Origin: Rossellomorea sp. SC111
GTDB taxonomy: Bacteria; Bacillota; Bacilli; Bacillales; Bacillaceae_B
Direction of reading: 5' to 3'
Length of the DNA: 64,000 bases
Assembly: GCF_024733565.1 (NCBI RefSeq)
Contig: NZ_JANIOC010000016.1
Location: 34,446-98,445 of the forward strand
Shown: positions 36,085-44,693 of the stretch, piece after piece
Position numbering within the stretch: the first letter of the stretch is position 1
How the letters are laid out: each line of letters opens with the position of its first letter
Made by a program: the position numbers and the translations under genes
Notes under the pieces: model-generated
Told to the model about the DNA's origin: nothing
The model's input: only the letters and a program-made list of their open reading frames with translations
Database searches by the model: none

Positions 36085-36546
36085 ATGAGAAGGAAAAGCC
36101 CGGTTCCTCTGATAATCGGTGCAGTCGGGGTAATCATCCTGTTGGTGGCTCTGTTCACCTTTATCGGAAAAAGCCAGGAACCTGATACACCTGAAGAAGT
36201 GATCGAGGAGTTTTATGACTTTGAAAAAGATGGTGACTTCGGCAATGCGTGGGAGTTATTTCACTCGGAGATGAAAAACAAGTTTCCCAAATCCTCCTAT
36301 ATCCAAACGAAGAATCATGTATTCATGGGGCATATGGGGGTAGATGAGTTCGATGTAGAAGTAGGCAGCATAGAAAAGGTGAAGGAGTTTACGTTTAATG
36401 ACGAAGGGCTTCAGTTCAAAAATGTCAGGAAAGCGGAAGTGAACATGTCTTTTGATAGCCAATTCGGAGAGCTGATGATCACTCAAACGTGTTATGTAGC
36501 GATAGAAGAAGATGAATGGAGGATCCTGTGGAATTATAATTTCTAA
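36085..36546 (+). CDS. Membrane-anchored protein of unknown function, NTF2-like ectodomain
   Basis: A 153-residue protein with one N-terminal membrane helix (PLIIGAVGVIILLVALFTFI) and an extracellular domain beginning PDTPEEVIEEFYDFEKDGDFGNAWELFHSEMKNKF. This resembles NTF2/DUF4878-like lipoprotein domains, where a helical start is followed by strands. AGGGGGGTGG precedes the ATG. Function unknown. Confidence 0.7.
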   Translation: MRRKSPVPLIIGAVGVIILLVALFTFIGKSQEPDTPEEVIEEFYDFEKDGDFGNAWELFHSEMKNKFPKSSYIQTKNHVFMGHMGVDEFDVEVGSIEKVKEFTFNDEGLQFKNVRKAEVNMSFDSQFGELMITQTCYVAIEEDEWRILWNYNF

Positions 36547-36644
36547 GGTGAGAAATGAAAATGCAATTTTTTTAACGTAATTGGTTTTATCCCGTGTGGT
36601 CCGGGTAATAAGAAACTAATTATTTACAAAGGAGGGCATTAGCT

Positions 36645-36773
36645 GTGTCACTGCTCTATTTTAAGGCTCGTGAAGCCTATGAACTGGATGCGAAAGTATC
36701 TCAATCCCAGATTACAAGACTGAGGGAATATCGCAGAACCAAGCCCGCCCCTGTTGCTAAAAAGAATAGCTGA
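36645..36773 (+). CDS. Small basic protein of 42 residues
   Basis: GTG 36645 has a strong GGAGGG site 8 nt upstream and opens a frame MSLLYFKAREAYELDAKVSQ ending in a basic tail rich in Arg, Lys and Pro. A clear intrinsic terminator follows 28 nt after the stop. Start signal, frame and terminator together suggest a real small gene. No family recognised. Confidence 0.55.
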   Translation: MSLLYFKAREAYELDAKVSQSQITRLREYRRTKPAPVAKKNS

Positions 36774-36801
36774 TGGTTCTTTTGAAAAAGAGTCTCCTGC
36801 T

Positions 36802-36830
36802 CAGTCTAAATTCGTTTAGGCTGTTTTTTT
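36802..36830 (+). terminator. Terminator after the small basic protein gene
   Basis: CAGTCTAAA (36802-36810) pairs with TTTAGGCTG (36815-36823) around a TTCG loop, followed by seven Ts. Confidence 0.85.
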
Positions 36831-36842
36831 ATGTTTACATGT

Positions 36843-36873
36843 AAAAAAGTCGGAAATCCACTGATTCCCGACT
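36843..36873 (-). terminator. Terminator of murB
   Basis: On the minus strand AGTCGGGAATC pairs with GATTTCCGACT, followed by a T run (36843-36848). Confidence 0.8.
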
Positions 36874-36878
36874 CTTCA

Positions 36879-37799
36879 TTAATCCAGGTCTTCCCCGATG
36901 ATACGGACTTCCCGTTCAAGCTCTACATCAAACTTTTCTTTCACCGTCTTTTGAACATGTTCAATCAGCGAAATATAATCAGTTGCTGTTGCATTGTCTT
37001 TATTCACAATGAAGCCGGCATGTTTGGTGGATACTTCTGCACCGCCGAAGTTTGTACCTTGAAGCTCGCTGTCCTGAATCAATTTACCCGCGAAATATCC
37101 AGGAGGACGCTTAAAGACACTTCCACATGATGGATACTCAAGTGGCTGCTTGGATTCCCGTTTGTCCGTTAAATCGTCCATGATGGCTTTGATGTCCTCA
37201 TAAACCCCAGGCTGCAGACTGAACGTCGCCTCCAGGACGATGTCCCCTTTTTCAGAGATATTACTGTGACGGTAATCAAGCTCAAGTTCTGCCGCCGTCC
37301 GTTTCACAAGGTTGCCGTCACGATCGACGACATGACAGTAATCAAGGACATCCTTGATCTCCCCACCGTACGCCCCTGCGTTCATGAACAGGGCGCCGCC
37401 TACCGTACCAGGAATACCGCACGCAAACTCAAGTCCCGATAGCTTCTCGGCTAAAGCGCGTCTCGACACATCGATGATGGCTGCCCCACTTTGAGCGACT
37501 ATCAGCTGATCGGTTGCTTTAATGTCCTTAAAGTTCTTTAAGTGAAGGACGATGCCGCGAATTCCACCATCTTTCACGATCAAATTCGAGCCGTTTCCGA
37601 GTAGCGTAAAAGGCACATCGACTTTATTCGAAAGCTTCACGATGTTTTGAACTTCTTCATATGTGGTCGGGGTAAGGAAGAAGTCTGCTCTTCCACCGAG
37701 CTTCGTATACAAATGATCCCGTAACAATTCGTCACGCTTAATATTGTCCGAGTGCATGACCTTCGTTAATTCTTCAAACACTTTTTCTTTATTGTACAT
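36879..37799 (-). CDS. murB: UDP-N-acetylenolpyruvoylglucosamine reductase
   Basis: FAD enzyme that reduces the enolpyruvyl group to give UDP-MurNAc, an early cytoplasmic step of peptidoglycan synthesis. It shows the FAD-binding [18 protein letters not shown] near residue 75, [26 protein letters not shown] near 125 and the active-site region [19 protein letters not shown] near 225. The Ser of GSVFKRP is the likely proton donor. It has 306 residues, the short type II form usual in Firmicutes. ATG 37799 follows AGGA. Confidence 0.96.
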   Translation of the reverse strand: MYNKEKVFEELTKVMHSDNIKRDELLRDHLYTKLGGRADFFLTPTTYEEVQNIVKLSNKVDVPFTLLGNGSNLIVKDGGIRGIVLHLKNFKDIKATDQLIVAQSGAAIIDVSRRALAEKLSGLEFACGIPGTVGGALFMNAGAYGGEIKDVLDYCHVVDRDGNLVKRTAAELELDYRHSNISEKGDIVLEATFSLQPGVYEDIKAIMDDLTDKRESKQPLEYPSCGSVFKRPPGYFAGKLIQDSELQGTNFGGAEVSTKHAGFIVNKDNATATDYISLIEHVQKTVKEKFDVELEREVRIIGEDLD

Positions 37800-37946
37800 T
37801 CTATATCAGTCCTATAAAGTAATTTTCATCTCTTCACTATTCAAGCCTACCCCACCATTATATGACGAAAACCCATGAAAGTTAAATGGTTTCAGTTGGG
37901 AGTGGGTAATATCAGTCTATTGGAGGAAGATCCCACTCCATAAATA

Positions 37947-37974
37947 AGAAAAAGAACCCCCTAATTGGAAGTTC
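37947..37974 (-). terminator. Terminator of the cell-surface nucleotidase gene
   Basis: On the minus strand GAACTTCC pairs with GGGGGTTC (two G-U pairs), followed by TTTTTC. Confidence 0.7.
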
Positions 37975-37992
37975 CTAGTAATTACGATTTTT

Positions 37993-40053
37993 TTATGAAA
38001 TGAAAGTGCTTAGCCATCGGATGAGGTTTATGATGAAGCCACGGTTTTCTTTCTTTTCCTGTCCGGGATTCGTTCCATCGCTTTCTTTTAGTTTGATTGA
38101 ATACTTGCCAAACCCGCTGTCCTGCTCTCCAAGGAACTTATACTTTCTGGCATTCTTGATGTAATTCTGGGCTTTCATAGACGTTTCGAAAACGATATTC
38201 GTATTACCTTTTACAGGGGTAAAGGACCAGTTCCCATCCGCTTCCGGATCGATGGTCTTTTTCTCCATGATGTAATCAATAATCACATTACGATTCTCAT
38301 CCGGTGATTGAACGATGATTTCTGAGTTCTTTACTCCTGGGAAATTCCCGCTTGCGCGATAGTTATTGGTTGCTACGATGAATTTCTGGTTCGGATCGAT
38401 GGCTTTTCCATTAAATTTCAGATTCTTGATACGGCTTGAATCTTTGTTTACCAAAACACCTTCAGCATCGTATTTTGAAGGCTTGGTTACATCGATTTCA
38501 TAGGTGACCCCGTCAATGACATCAAAGTTATAGGAGCGGTAGTCACCGTTCACAAGATTTTGTTCTTCTGATTTAGAAGGATCGATTTGATTGAATTGAC
38601 CCGCAGACATCTCAAGCCACTCTTTCACGTCAGCACCTGTAAGCAGCACGGCCTGAAGGGTGTTTGGATAGAGGTACAGGTCAGATACGTTCTTGATGGC
38701 GATTTCACCCGCAGGGATGTCTGTATAATAATCAGGATTCGCCCGTGTACCTGCTTTGAACGGGGCACCTGCAGATAGAACCGGGATGCCATCATACTCT
38801 GTCCCTTTGATGTACTTTTCAATATACCATTTCTGTGCGTTTGTCACGATTTGAACGGACGGATCATCACTTACAAGAGCGAAATAACTATTGATTGGAG
38901 AAGTTGTTTCCCCGACGGCACTGCGGACCCATTCAATGGTCGCCTCGTGCTCCTCTTTCACTGCGTCGAGGATGCTTTGGTCTGCCTCAACAGCAGGTGT
39001 TCCGTCCGGATTCAGGATAGAGCGGGTGGAAGCCTGTGTATTCGCGACATCCCATTTCCCGTCTATTAATTCAAGTTCTAGGTCAACGAGTCCGAGGTGA
39101 TCTCCCCAGGAACCAGGCATAACCGATCCGACACCATTGATCGTACCTTTCTTGACGTCCACCCCTTCAATCCCGCTATACGAATCAGAAGGGAAGACCC
39201 CGTGTGAATGGCCAAACAAGATCGCGTTGATTCCATCTACTTTAGAAAGGTCATACGTTGCGTTCTCCTCCATGCCTTCCTGGGTGACGTTACCGATACC
39301 GGAGTGAGGGATCGCGACAATGACATCAGCACCGTCCGCCTTCATCTGAGGGACGAATTTGTTCGCAGTCTCAATAATGTCTTTTGCAACGACTTTTCCT
39401 TCAAGGTTCCCTTTATCCCACTGCATGATCTGTGGAGGGACGAAACCGATGACTCCGACTTTGATTGCATGCTCTTCACCGTCTTCATCGACCACGGTGC
39501 GATCAAGGATTTCATACGGCTTAAAATAGTTCTTGTCATTGTCGGGATTCCCGTCTTTATCATCTACGTACACATTGGCGTTCACATATGGAAAGTTTGA
39601 ACCTTTTAATGATGTACCGAGGAAATCAAGACCGTAGTTGAACTCATGATTCCCGACGTTACCGGCATCATAATCCAACAGATTCATCGCTTTGTAGACA
39701 GGGTGGATTTCCCCATCTTGAAGCGGGTCTTCTTTCGCTACATAATCTCCAAGTGGATTTCCCTGGATCAAATCTCCGTTATCGAACAATAATGAGTTCT
39801 GCGATTCAGCCCGTGCCTGTTTAATCAGGGTAGCCGTTTTGGCGAGTCCGTATTTGTCTGTCACTGTATCCTGATAGTAATCATAGTTTGCGAGGTTAAC
39901 GTGGATGTCGGTTGTTTCAAGTATACGAAGCTTCACAATATCTTTATCCATGACGTCAGCATATGTAATCGAAGGAGTGGCTTGAGGAATCAGAAGACCA
40001 AGAGCCAAAGCACTGCCGGCAATGACTTTTTTCTTATTGGATGTTTTTTTCAA
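37993..40053 (-). CDS. Secreted 2',3'-cyclic-nucleotide 2'-phosphodiesterase / 3'-nucleotidase family protein
   Basis: Extracellular phosphoesterase of the CpdB/UshA family, 686 residues. A signal peptide (VIAGSALALGLLIPQATPSITYA) is followed by the metallophosphatase domain (LETTDIHVN, LFDNGDLIQGN, NVGNHEFNYGLDFL, VAIPHSGIG, LFGHSHGVFP) and the C-terminal nucleotidase domain (YLYPNTLQAVLLTGADVKEWLE...VATNNYRASGNFPG). It starts at TTG 40053 behind AGGAG. The tail ends with a short hydrophobic helix (GFIINLIRWLSTFIS) and no LPXTG motif, similar in style to the phosphoesterase at 12971. YfkN's first unit in B. subtilis has this activity. Confidence 0.9.
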   Translation of the reverse strand: MKKTSNKKKVIAGSALALGLLIPQATPSITYADVMDKDIVKLRILETTDIHVNLANYDYYQDTVTDKYGLAKTATLIKQARAESQNSLLFDNGDLIQGNPLGDYVAKEDPLQDGEIHPVYKAMNLLDYDAGNVGNHEFNYGLDFLGTSLKGSNFPYVNANVYVDDKDGNPDNDKNYFKPYEILDRTVVDEDGEEHAIKVGVIGFVPPQIMQWDKGNLEGKVVAKDIIETANKFVPQMKADGADVIVAIPHSGIGNVTQEGMEENATYDLSKVDGINAILFGHSHGVFPSDSYSGIEGVDVKKGTINGVGSVMPGSWGDHLGLVDLELELIDGKWDVANTQASTRSILNPDGTPAVEADQSILDAVKEEHEATIEWVRSAVGETTSPINSYFALVSDDPSVQIVTNAQKWYIEKYIKGTEYDGIPVLSAGAPFKAGTRANPDYYTDIPAGEIAIKNVSDLYLYPNTLQAVLLTGADVKEWLEMSAGQFNQIDPSKSEEQNLVNGDYRSYNFDVIDGVTYEIDVTKPSKYDAEGVLVNKDSSRIKNLKFNGKAIDPNQKFIVATNNYRASGNFPGVKNSEIIVQSPDENRNVIIDYIMEKKTIDPEADGNWSFTPVKGNTNIVFETSMKAQNYIKNARKYKFLGEQDSGFGKYSIKLKESDGTNPGQEKKENRGFIINLIRWLSTFIS

Positions 40054-40303
40054 ATGAATCGCTCCTATTTATGTAGTTAATTGTCAAACAATTACATGCT
40101 AGCATATCAACATGAAATAAAAATGGTGTAAAAGTATGATTTATTTGAAAAATATAAAAGTTTTGTAAAAGCCTGGTCGTGCGTAAATTGTTGGTTTATT
40201 TTTGAGGGGTAATAAGATAGGATAGAACATATAAAAATATGCTATAACATCTATTCATCTACTAAAATATACTTTTCTGATACAAAAGAGAGGAGGGTGC
40301 GAT

Positions 40304-41206
40304 TTGGCACGATTATACACGGCGCTAATCGGCTTAAGCCTGATCTGGGGCATGTCTTTCGTCTTTATAAAATGGTTAGTGGAACCGGCAGGAGTGTGGG
40401 GGACGGTGTTTTTACGATGCCTGGCAGGGGCCCTCGTTCTTCTTCCGATCTTCTTCATTCAGAGGAAAAAGGAAGGGAAGAAACCACTTCCTTTATGGAA
40501 ACTCCTCGTTGTGGGAATCGGAAATGCTGCCCTTCCTTGGACTCTGATCGCCTTAAGTGAAACGCAGATCAACAGCAATACCGCTTCCATCCTGAACGCG
40601 ACCACTCCGATTTGGACAGGGTTGGTTGGATTTTTATTCTTCTCTGTTGTATTGACGGGATTTCAATGGATTGGGATCGCGGTCGGATTCATCGGCATTC
40701 TCGTGCTGATGAACTTTGAGGTGAGCGGTATCTTCACGTCTGATTTTGTAGGGGTGGGGACGATGGTGCTCGCGACGATGAGCTATGCCTTTGCTTCCCA
40801 GTTCACGAAAAAATACCTGGCAGGAACGAGTGTAGTCGTCATCTCTACGTTCCAGCTGCTGATCGGGGCCGCGGTCGGGTTTGTCGGCATGATGGTTACG
40901 GATCCCATCTCTGTCAGTGATTTAGCATCAGGTGAGGTCATCCTCGGTATTTTAGGACTGGGTTGCCTCGGGTCAGGTGTGGCGACGCTTCTGTATTTCT
41001 ACATCATGACCAATGGAAGCCCCGAGTTTGCTTCGACCGTGACGTACCTGATTCCGGGTACGGCGATGATCTGGGGATTCGTGCTCCTAAGGGAGCCGGT
41101 GACCCACAACCTTATTTTAGGCTTGCTGATCATATTCGCAGGGGTATTCCTATCGTCCAGAAAATCGAAGAAAATCATCACGTCCCTGCCGGCAGGGACG
41201 AGGTAA
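40304..41206 (+). CDS. DMT superfamily (EamA) transporter
   Basis: A 300-residue membrane protein with about ten helices made of two EamA repeats (ALIGLSLIWGMSFVFIKWLVEP at the start of the first, VGVGTMVLATMSYAFASQFTKKYL at the start of the second). Members export metabolites or amino acids; the substrate here is unknown. TTG 40304 follows GAGGAGGGTG. The last codons (SLPAGTR) lie in a perfect 20-nt palindrome at 41181-41200. Confidence 0.87.
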   Translation: MARLYTALIGLSLIWGMSFVFIKWLVEPAGVWGTVFLRCLAGALVLLPIFFIQRKKEGKKPLPLWKLLVVGIGNAALPWTLIALSETQINSNTASILNATTPIWTGLVGFLFFSVVLTGFQWIGIAVGFIGILVLMNFEVSGIFTSDFVGVGTMVLATMSYAFASQFTKKYLAGTSVVVISTFQLLIGAAVGFVGMMVTDPISVSDLASGEVILGILGLGCLGSGVATLLYFYIMTNGSPEFASTVTYLIPGTAMIWGFVLLREPVTHNLILGLLIIFAGVFLSSRKSKKIITSLPAGTR

Positions 41207-41317
41207 GACCTTTAAACAAACGTTTGATTAGTATGTTGAATCCCTTGTACCACAAGGGGGGAGCGTACCAGTCAAACGTTTGTTTAGTTTCCGGGAACCG
41301 AAACTCCCCGGAAACTA
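41181..41317. repeat. Chain of three inverted repeats between the DMT transporter and degV
   Basis: First, CGTCCCTGCC/GGCAGGGACG (41181-41200) is a perfect palindrome in the end of the transporter frame. Second, TAAACAAACGTTTGA (41213-41227) and TCAAACGTTTGTTTA (41272-41286) are exact inverse copies, each containing CAAACGTTTG, with CCCTTGTACCACAAGGGG-like pairing inside. Third, TAGTTTCCGG/CCGGAAACTA (41285-41317). It could be a terminator array or a pair of TetR-type operators. Confidence 0.65.
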
Positions 41318-41419
41318 ATGCAAACCAACTTATTTTCATATAAAATGAGTAAGATACATAAGGTAGACTAACGCATAGCACATGCTATTAAAAATAAAAC
41401 ATAAGGATGGTAATTCTAT

Positions 41420-42271
41420 ATGAAAACGGCAATTGTAACGGATAGTACCGCCTACATCCCGAAAGAATTGCGTGATCAGCTCAACATACATATGATTCCT
41501 CTCAGCGTCATTTTCGGAGGAGAAACCTATCAAGAAGAAGTTGATATTACGGCAAGTGAATTTTACGAAGAAGTCAGCATCCAGCACAAGCTACCCACCA
41601 CTTCACAGCCCCCGGTCGGAAAATTCGTCGAGCTATTCGAGAAACTTTCCGAGGAATACGATGCCGTCATTTCCATCCACCTGTCCAGTGGAATCAGCGG
41701 GACCTATCAAGGTGCCGTGCAGGCAGGTGAAATGGTCGAGAGCATTAAGGTATACCCCTATGACTCTGAAATCAGCTGTATGATCCAAGGTTTTTACGCC
41801 ATCGAAGGGGCCAAGCTTGCCCGTGAAGGGAAATCAGCAGAAGAAATCGTTGGGTTATTGGATGAAATGAAAGAATCGGTACAAGCGTACTTCATGGTCG
41901 ATGACCTGGCACACCTACAGCGCGGCGGAAGGCTTTCTCAAGCACAGGCCATCATCGGGAGCCTGTTACAGGTAAAGCCGCTGCTGCACTTCGTGGACAA
42001 AGTGATCGTTCCGTTTGAAAAAATCCGCACGAAAAAGAAAGCGTTGAAGCGTGTGGAAGGGATCCTCGAAGAAGCCGTGAAGTCCGATGAAGCCTATCAA
42101 GCTTCCATCATTCATGCCAATCGGGAAGATGAAGCGATTGAGTGGAAGAAAGAGCTTCAAGAGAAATATCCGAACGTGGAATTCAATGTGAGTTACTTCG
42201 GTCCTGTCATCGGGACTCATTTAGGTGAGGGTTCGATGGGAATCGGCTGGGCGAGGAAGATGAGCCGGTAG
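41420..42271 (+). CDS. DegV family fatty-acid-binding protein
   Basis: Fatty-acid-binding protein of the DegV/FakB type, 283 residues. In related species FakB proteins hold fatty acids for the kinase FakA. The N-terminus AIVTDSTAYIPKEL, the LPTTSQPPVGKF loop, HLSSGISGTYQGA and the conserved FMVDDLAHLQRGGRLSQAQA are family signatures. GEGSMGIGWAR closes the C-terminal domain. In B. subtilis the comF operon is likewise preceded by a degV homologue. Confidence 0.93.
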   Translation: MKTAIVTDSTAYIPKELRDQLNIHMIPLSVIFGGETYQEEVDITASEFYEEVSIQHKLPTTSQPPVGKFVELFEKLSEEYDAVISIHLSSGISGTYQGAVQAGEMVESIKVYPYDSEISCMIQGFYAIEGAKLAREGKSAEEIVGLLDEMKESVQAYFMVDDLAHLQRGGRLSQAQAIIGSLLQVKPLLHFVDKVIVPFEKIRTKKKALKRVEGILEEAVKSDEAYQASIIHANREDEAIEWKKELQEKYPNVEFNVSYFGPVIGTHLGEGSMGIGWARKMSR

Positions 42272-42283
42272 GGGATTGTTTCT

Positions 42284-42396
42284 TGACTGCTGATTTGTAC
42301 CTGGTACAATAAGGCCAATATGTACCAGGTACACTCCTACACTCTCTAATGGTGCCAGGCACAAAACGATCGTTTCGTGCCTGGCACCATTTTTCA
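42284..42396. repeat. REP-like cluster and terminator hairpin after degV
   Basis: TTGTACCTGGTACAA (42295-42309) and TGTACCAGGTACA (42321-42333) are inverse REP units. They are followed by a near-perfect hairpin AATGGTGCCAGGCAC.../...GTGCCTGGCACCATT (42348-42391) with a T run. TTGACT (42284) and TACAAT (in the first REP) are 16 nt apart and form a promoter-like pair that may be fortuitous. Confidence 0.75.
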
Positions 42397-42457
42397 TGGG
42401 AGGATTTTCAACCTCAAGTGTAGAATACAATACTATCCAACATAAGGAGTGATGCAG

Positions 42458-43942
42458 TTGCGTTTTGCTTTAATGGATCACACGTTAATCCCTGAGCCCC
42501 TTGTAAAAGAGCCACACCCCCTTCTCCAAAAAATCTCAGAATTCACTACCAATCCACCTCAACCAATTAATCCATCCTTTCAATTTTCACCAGAGCTGCA
42601 ATCCTATCTAAGTGGAAGATCTTTATTAGTAGACGAGATTCCATTTTCAATTCATACCCTCCATGAGCACTATGTGAATGGCTATGTTTCCTATGAAAAA
42701 GGAGTGGAAGAGTGTCGATGTCATCGGTGTGGAAATAACAAACCCCAGCTATTGGCAGCTTTCCATTGCTCCAGATGCCACACCGGATGCACCTATTGCC
42801 GGAACTGCATCATGATGGGAAGGGTGTCTGAGTGCACGCCGCTCCTAAGGTGGAATGGTCCTGGACCGCAGTCTCCACTAGTAACGTTTGACTGGTCCGG
42901 TACCCTTTCAGAAGCGCAAAAGGCTGCCTCGGAACAAATGATATCTGCCATTCAAGTTCACACCGACCTCCTCGTATGGGCTGTATGTGGAGCCGGCAAG
43001 ACCGAGGTGCTTTTTGAAGGAATATACGAAGCTCTTCGGCAAAACAAGCGCGTCTGCATTGCCGCACCCCGTACCGATGTCATCCTGGAACTGTCTCCCC
43101 GCCTTAAAAAAGTGTTTCCGGAAACACAGGTCACCACCTTATACGGGGGCTCAGATGAACGGCACAGCTATGGCCAACTTGTTTTATCTACTACCCATCA
43201 ACTTTACAGGTACAAAGAAGCCTTCGATGTCATGATCATAGACGAAGTCGACGCGTTCCCGTATTCCTACGATTCCTCTCTGCAGGGGGCCGTAGAGAAA
43301 GCCCGAAAGCCCCACTCGTCCATCATTTACTTGACGGCAACCCCGGACGGTAAAACGCAACAGGAATGTGCCCGGGGAAAAAGAAACTTTATCCAAATCC
43401 CGGCCCGTTTCCACCGTCATCCGATCCCACTTCCCAGGTTTGTCTGGGGCGGCCTCTGGAAAAAACCCCTCAAGAAAAATCGTATTCCCCCTGCATTGAA
43501 AAAATGGACCTCATTAAGACTCAATCAATCGAAACAAGCCCTGATTTTCTTTCCCACTGTCGCTCTTATGGAAAAAGCCCTGCCTTTATTCCAAGAAATG
43601 AATCCCCTTATTGAATCGGTTCATGCTGAGGATCCCAAACGAAAAGAAAAAGTAATGAAGATGAGACAGGGTGAAATTCCGATTTTACTTACGACAACCA
43701 TTTTAGAACGGGGAGTGACTATCCCGAATATTGATGTCGCTATCCTTGGAGCCGAAGAAAAGATTTTCACCGAAAGTGCACTCGTTCAGATCGCCGGCAG
43801 GGTGGGGAGGAGCGCTGACTATCCAACAGGGGATATCGTCTTTTTCCATTACGGCCGCACGAGGGAAATGATCAAAGCGCTGCTTCATATCGACCATATG
43901 AACAAAGAAGCCGGTAAAAGGGGATTGATTCATGGTCACTAA
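42458..43942 (+). CDS. comFA: Competence DNA-uptake helicase ComFA
   Basis: ATP-dependent DNA translocase that helps pull transforming single-stranded DNA through the ComEC channel. An N-terminal four-Cys zinc finger (CRCHRCGNN...CSRCHTGCTYC) near residues 90-125 is followed by a DEAD-box core: Walker A AVCGAGKTE near 173, DEVDAFPY (DEAD-like) and YLTATP, then the second RecA domain with TTTILERGVTIPNIDVAILGA and QIAGRVGRSADYPTGD. AAGGAGTG is 6 nt before TTG 42458; ATG 42452 and GTG 42449 in the same frame sit too close to that site. comFC overlaps its end by 11 nt; the comFB found between them in B. subtilis is absent. Confidence 0.93.
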   Translation: MRFALMDHTLIPEPLVKEPHPLLQKISEFTTNPPQPINPSFQFSPELQSYLSGRSLLVDEIPFSIHTLHEHYVNGYVSYEKGVEECRCHRCGNNKPQLLAAFHCSRCHTGCTYCRNCIMMGRVSECTPLLRWNGPGPQSPLVTFDWSGTLSEAQKAASEQMISAIQVHTDLLVWAVCGAGKTEVLFEGIYEALRQNKRVCIAAPRTDVILELSPRLKKVFPETQVTTLYGGSDERHSYGQLVLSTTHQLYRYKEAFDVMIIDEVDAFPYSYDSSLQGAVEKARKPHSSIIYLTATPDGKTQQECARGKRNFIQIPARFHRHPIPLPRFVWGGLWKKPLKKNRIPPALKKWTSLRLNQSKQALIFFPTVALMEKALPLFQEMNPLIESVHAEDPKRKEKVMKMRQGEIPILLTTTILERGVTIPNIDVAILGAEEKIFTESALVQIAGRVGRSADYPTGDIVFFHYGRTREMIKALLHIDHMNKEAGKRGLIHGH

Positions 43943-44633
43943 CTGTTTGAATTGTAGTAGCGAAGTGGTAGAAGAATGGTCGTGGAGAGGGTTATTTTAC
44001 AGGGATCCTCAATTTCTGTGTCAGGAATGCGAGAAGCAGTTGAAGAAGATTGAAGGGGAGCGATGCAGGGGGTGTTCCCGTTCATTGGAGTCATTGCCTT
44101 CCAATCTCGTAAAAGAAGATGTCTGTCTGGACTGCAATCGGTGGGACCAGGATCCGGAGTGGAAGGGGATTCTCCATAAAAACGATTCATTGTATCACTA
44201 TAATGATTTTTTGAAAGCGTACTTGGCCAGATACAAATACCGGGGGGATTACGCGTTGGCCAAAGCCTTCTCCCATACGATTAAATCCTATCTTGCAAAA
44301 ATGGCATATGACCATATCATCCCCATCCCACTCAGCGAAGAACGCCTCTATGAGAGAGGATTCAATCAATCTACGGCAATGTTGGAAGAATCAGAGGTCC
44401 GTCCCTCACATATCCTCACGCGTTTGCATTCTGAGAAGCAGTCGAAGAAGACTCGCGCTGAGCGTCTTCGCCAGGTGCAGGTTTTTCAGTTAAGAGAGTG
44501 TGATGTGAAGGGCAAGTCGATTCTGCTGTTTGATGATATTTATACGACGGGGACGACGTTGAGGCAGGCGGCGAAGTTACTGAAAGAGGCTGGCGCTGAA
44601 GAGGTATCATCCTTAACTCTCGCCAGGGGTTAA
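43932..44633 (+). CDS. comFC: Competence protein ComFC, phosphoribosyltransferase fold
   Basis: Needed for DNA uptake during competence and thought to act with ComFA. A zinc-finger-like N-terminus (CLNCSSEV...CQECEKQL...CRGCSRSL...CLDCNRW) precedes the PRTase domain: IPIPLSEERLYERGFNQ near 135, HSEKQSKKTRAERL near 165 and the PRPP loop LLFDDIYTTGTTLRQA near 200. Length 233 residues. The segment EVRPS (codons at 44394-44408) comes from a 15-nt match to the GAGGTCCGTCCCTC repeat arm. A consensus sigma-D promoter begins over its stop codon. Confidence 0.93.
   Translation: MVTNCLNCSSEVVEEWSWRGLFYRDPQFLCQECEKQLKKIEGERCRGCSRSLESLPSNLVKEDVCLDCNRWDQDPEWKGILHKNDSLYHYNDFLKAYLARYKYRGDYALAKAFSHTIKSYLAKMAYDHIIPIPLSEERLYERGFNQSTAMLEESEVRPSHILTRLHSEKQSKKTRAERLRQVQVFQLRECDVKGKSILLFDDIYTTGTTLRQAAKLLKEAGAEEVSSLTLARG
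44394..44408. repeat. GAGGTCCGTCCCTCA repeat arm inside comFC
   Basis: Fifteen bases identical to the arm after the VOC gene (32619-32633) lie in frame within comFC, in the variable loop between GFNQ and the EKQSKK motif, where family members differ in sequence. Confidence 0.6.
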
Positions 44634-44657
44634 AGCAAACCCCTTTCCTGCCGATAT
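44631..44657 (+). promoter_or_regulatory. Consensus sigma-D promoter of the yvyF-flgM-flgK operon
   Basis: TAAA (44631-44634), 15 nt, GCCGATAT (44650-44657): an exact match to the flagellar sigma-D consensus. The -35 TAAA overlaps the TAA stop of comFC. Confidence 0.9.
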
Positions 44658-44693
44658 AAAGTGTAAGAGAAGCTTCACCGGGAGGAAACAGAT

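Noticed and set aside
42284..42309. Firm call of a comFA promoter from TTGACT/TACAAT
   Set aside because: comFA is expected to depend on ComK, no good ComK box (AAAA-N5-TTTT pairs) was found, and the -10 lies inside a REP palindrome; kept only as an observation.
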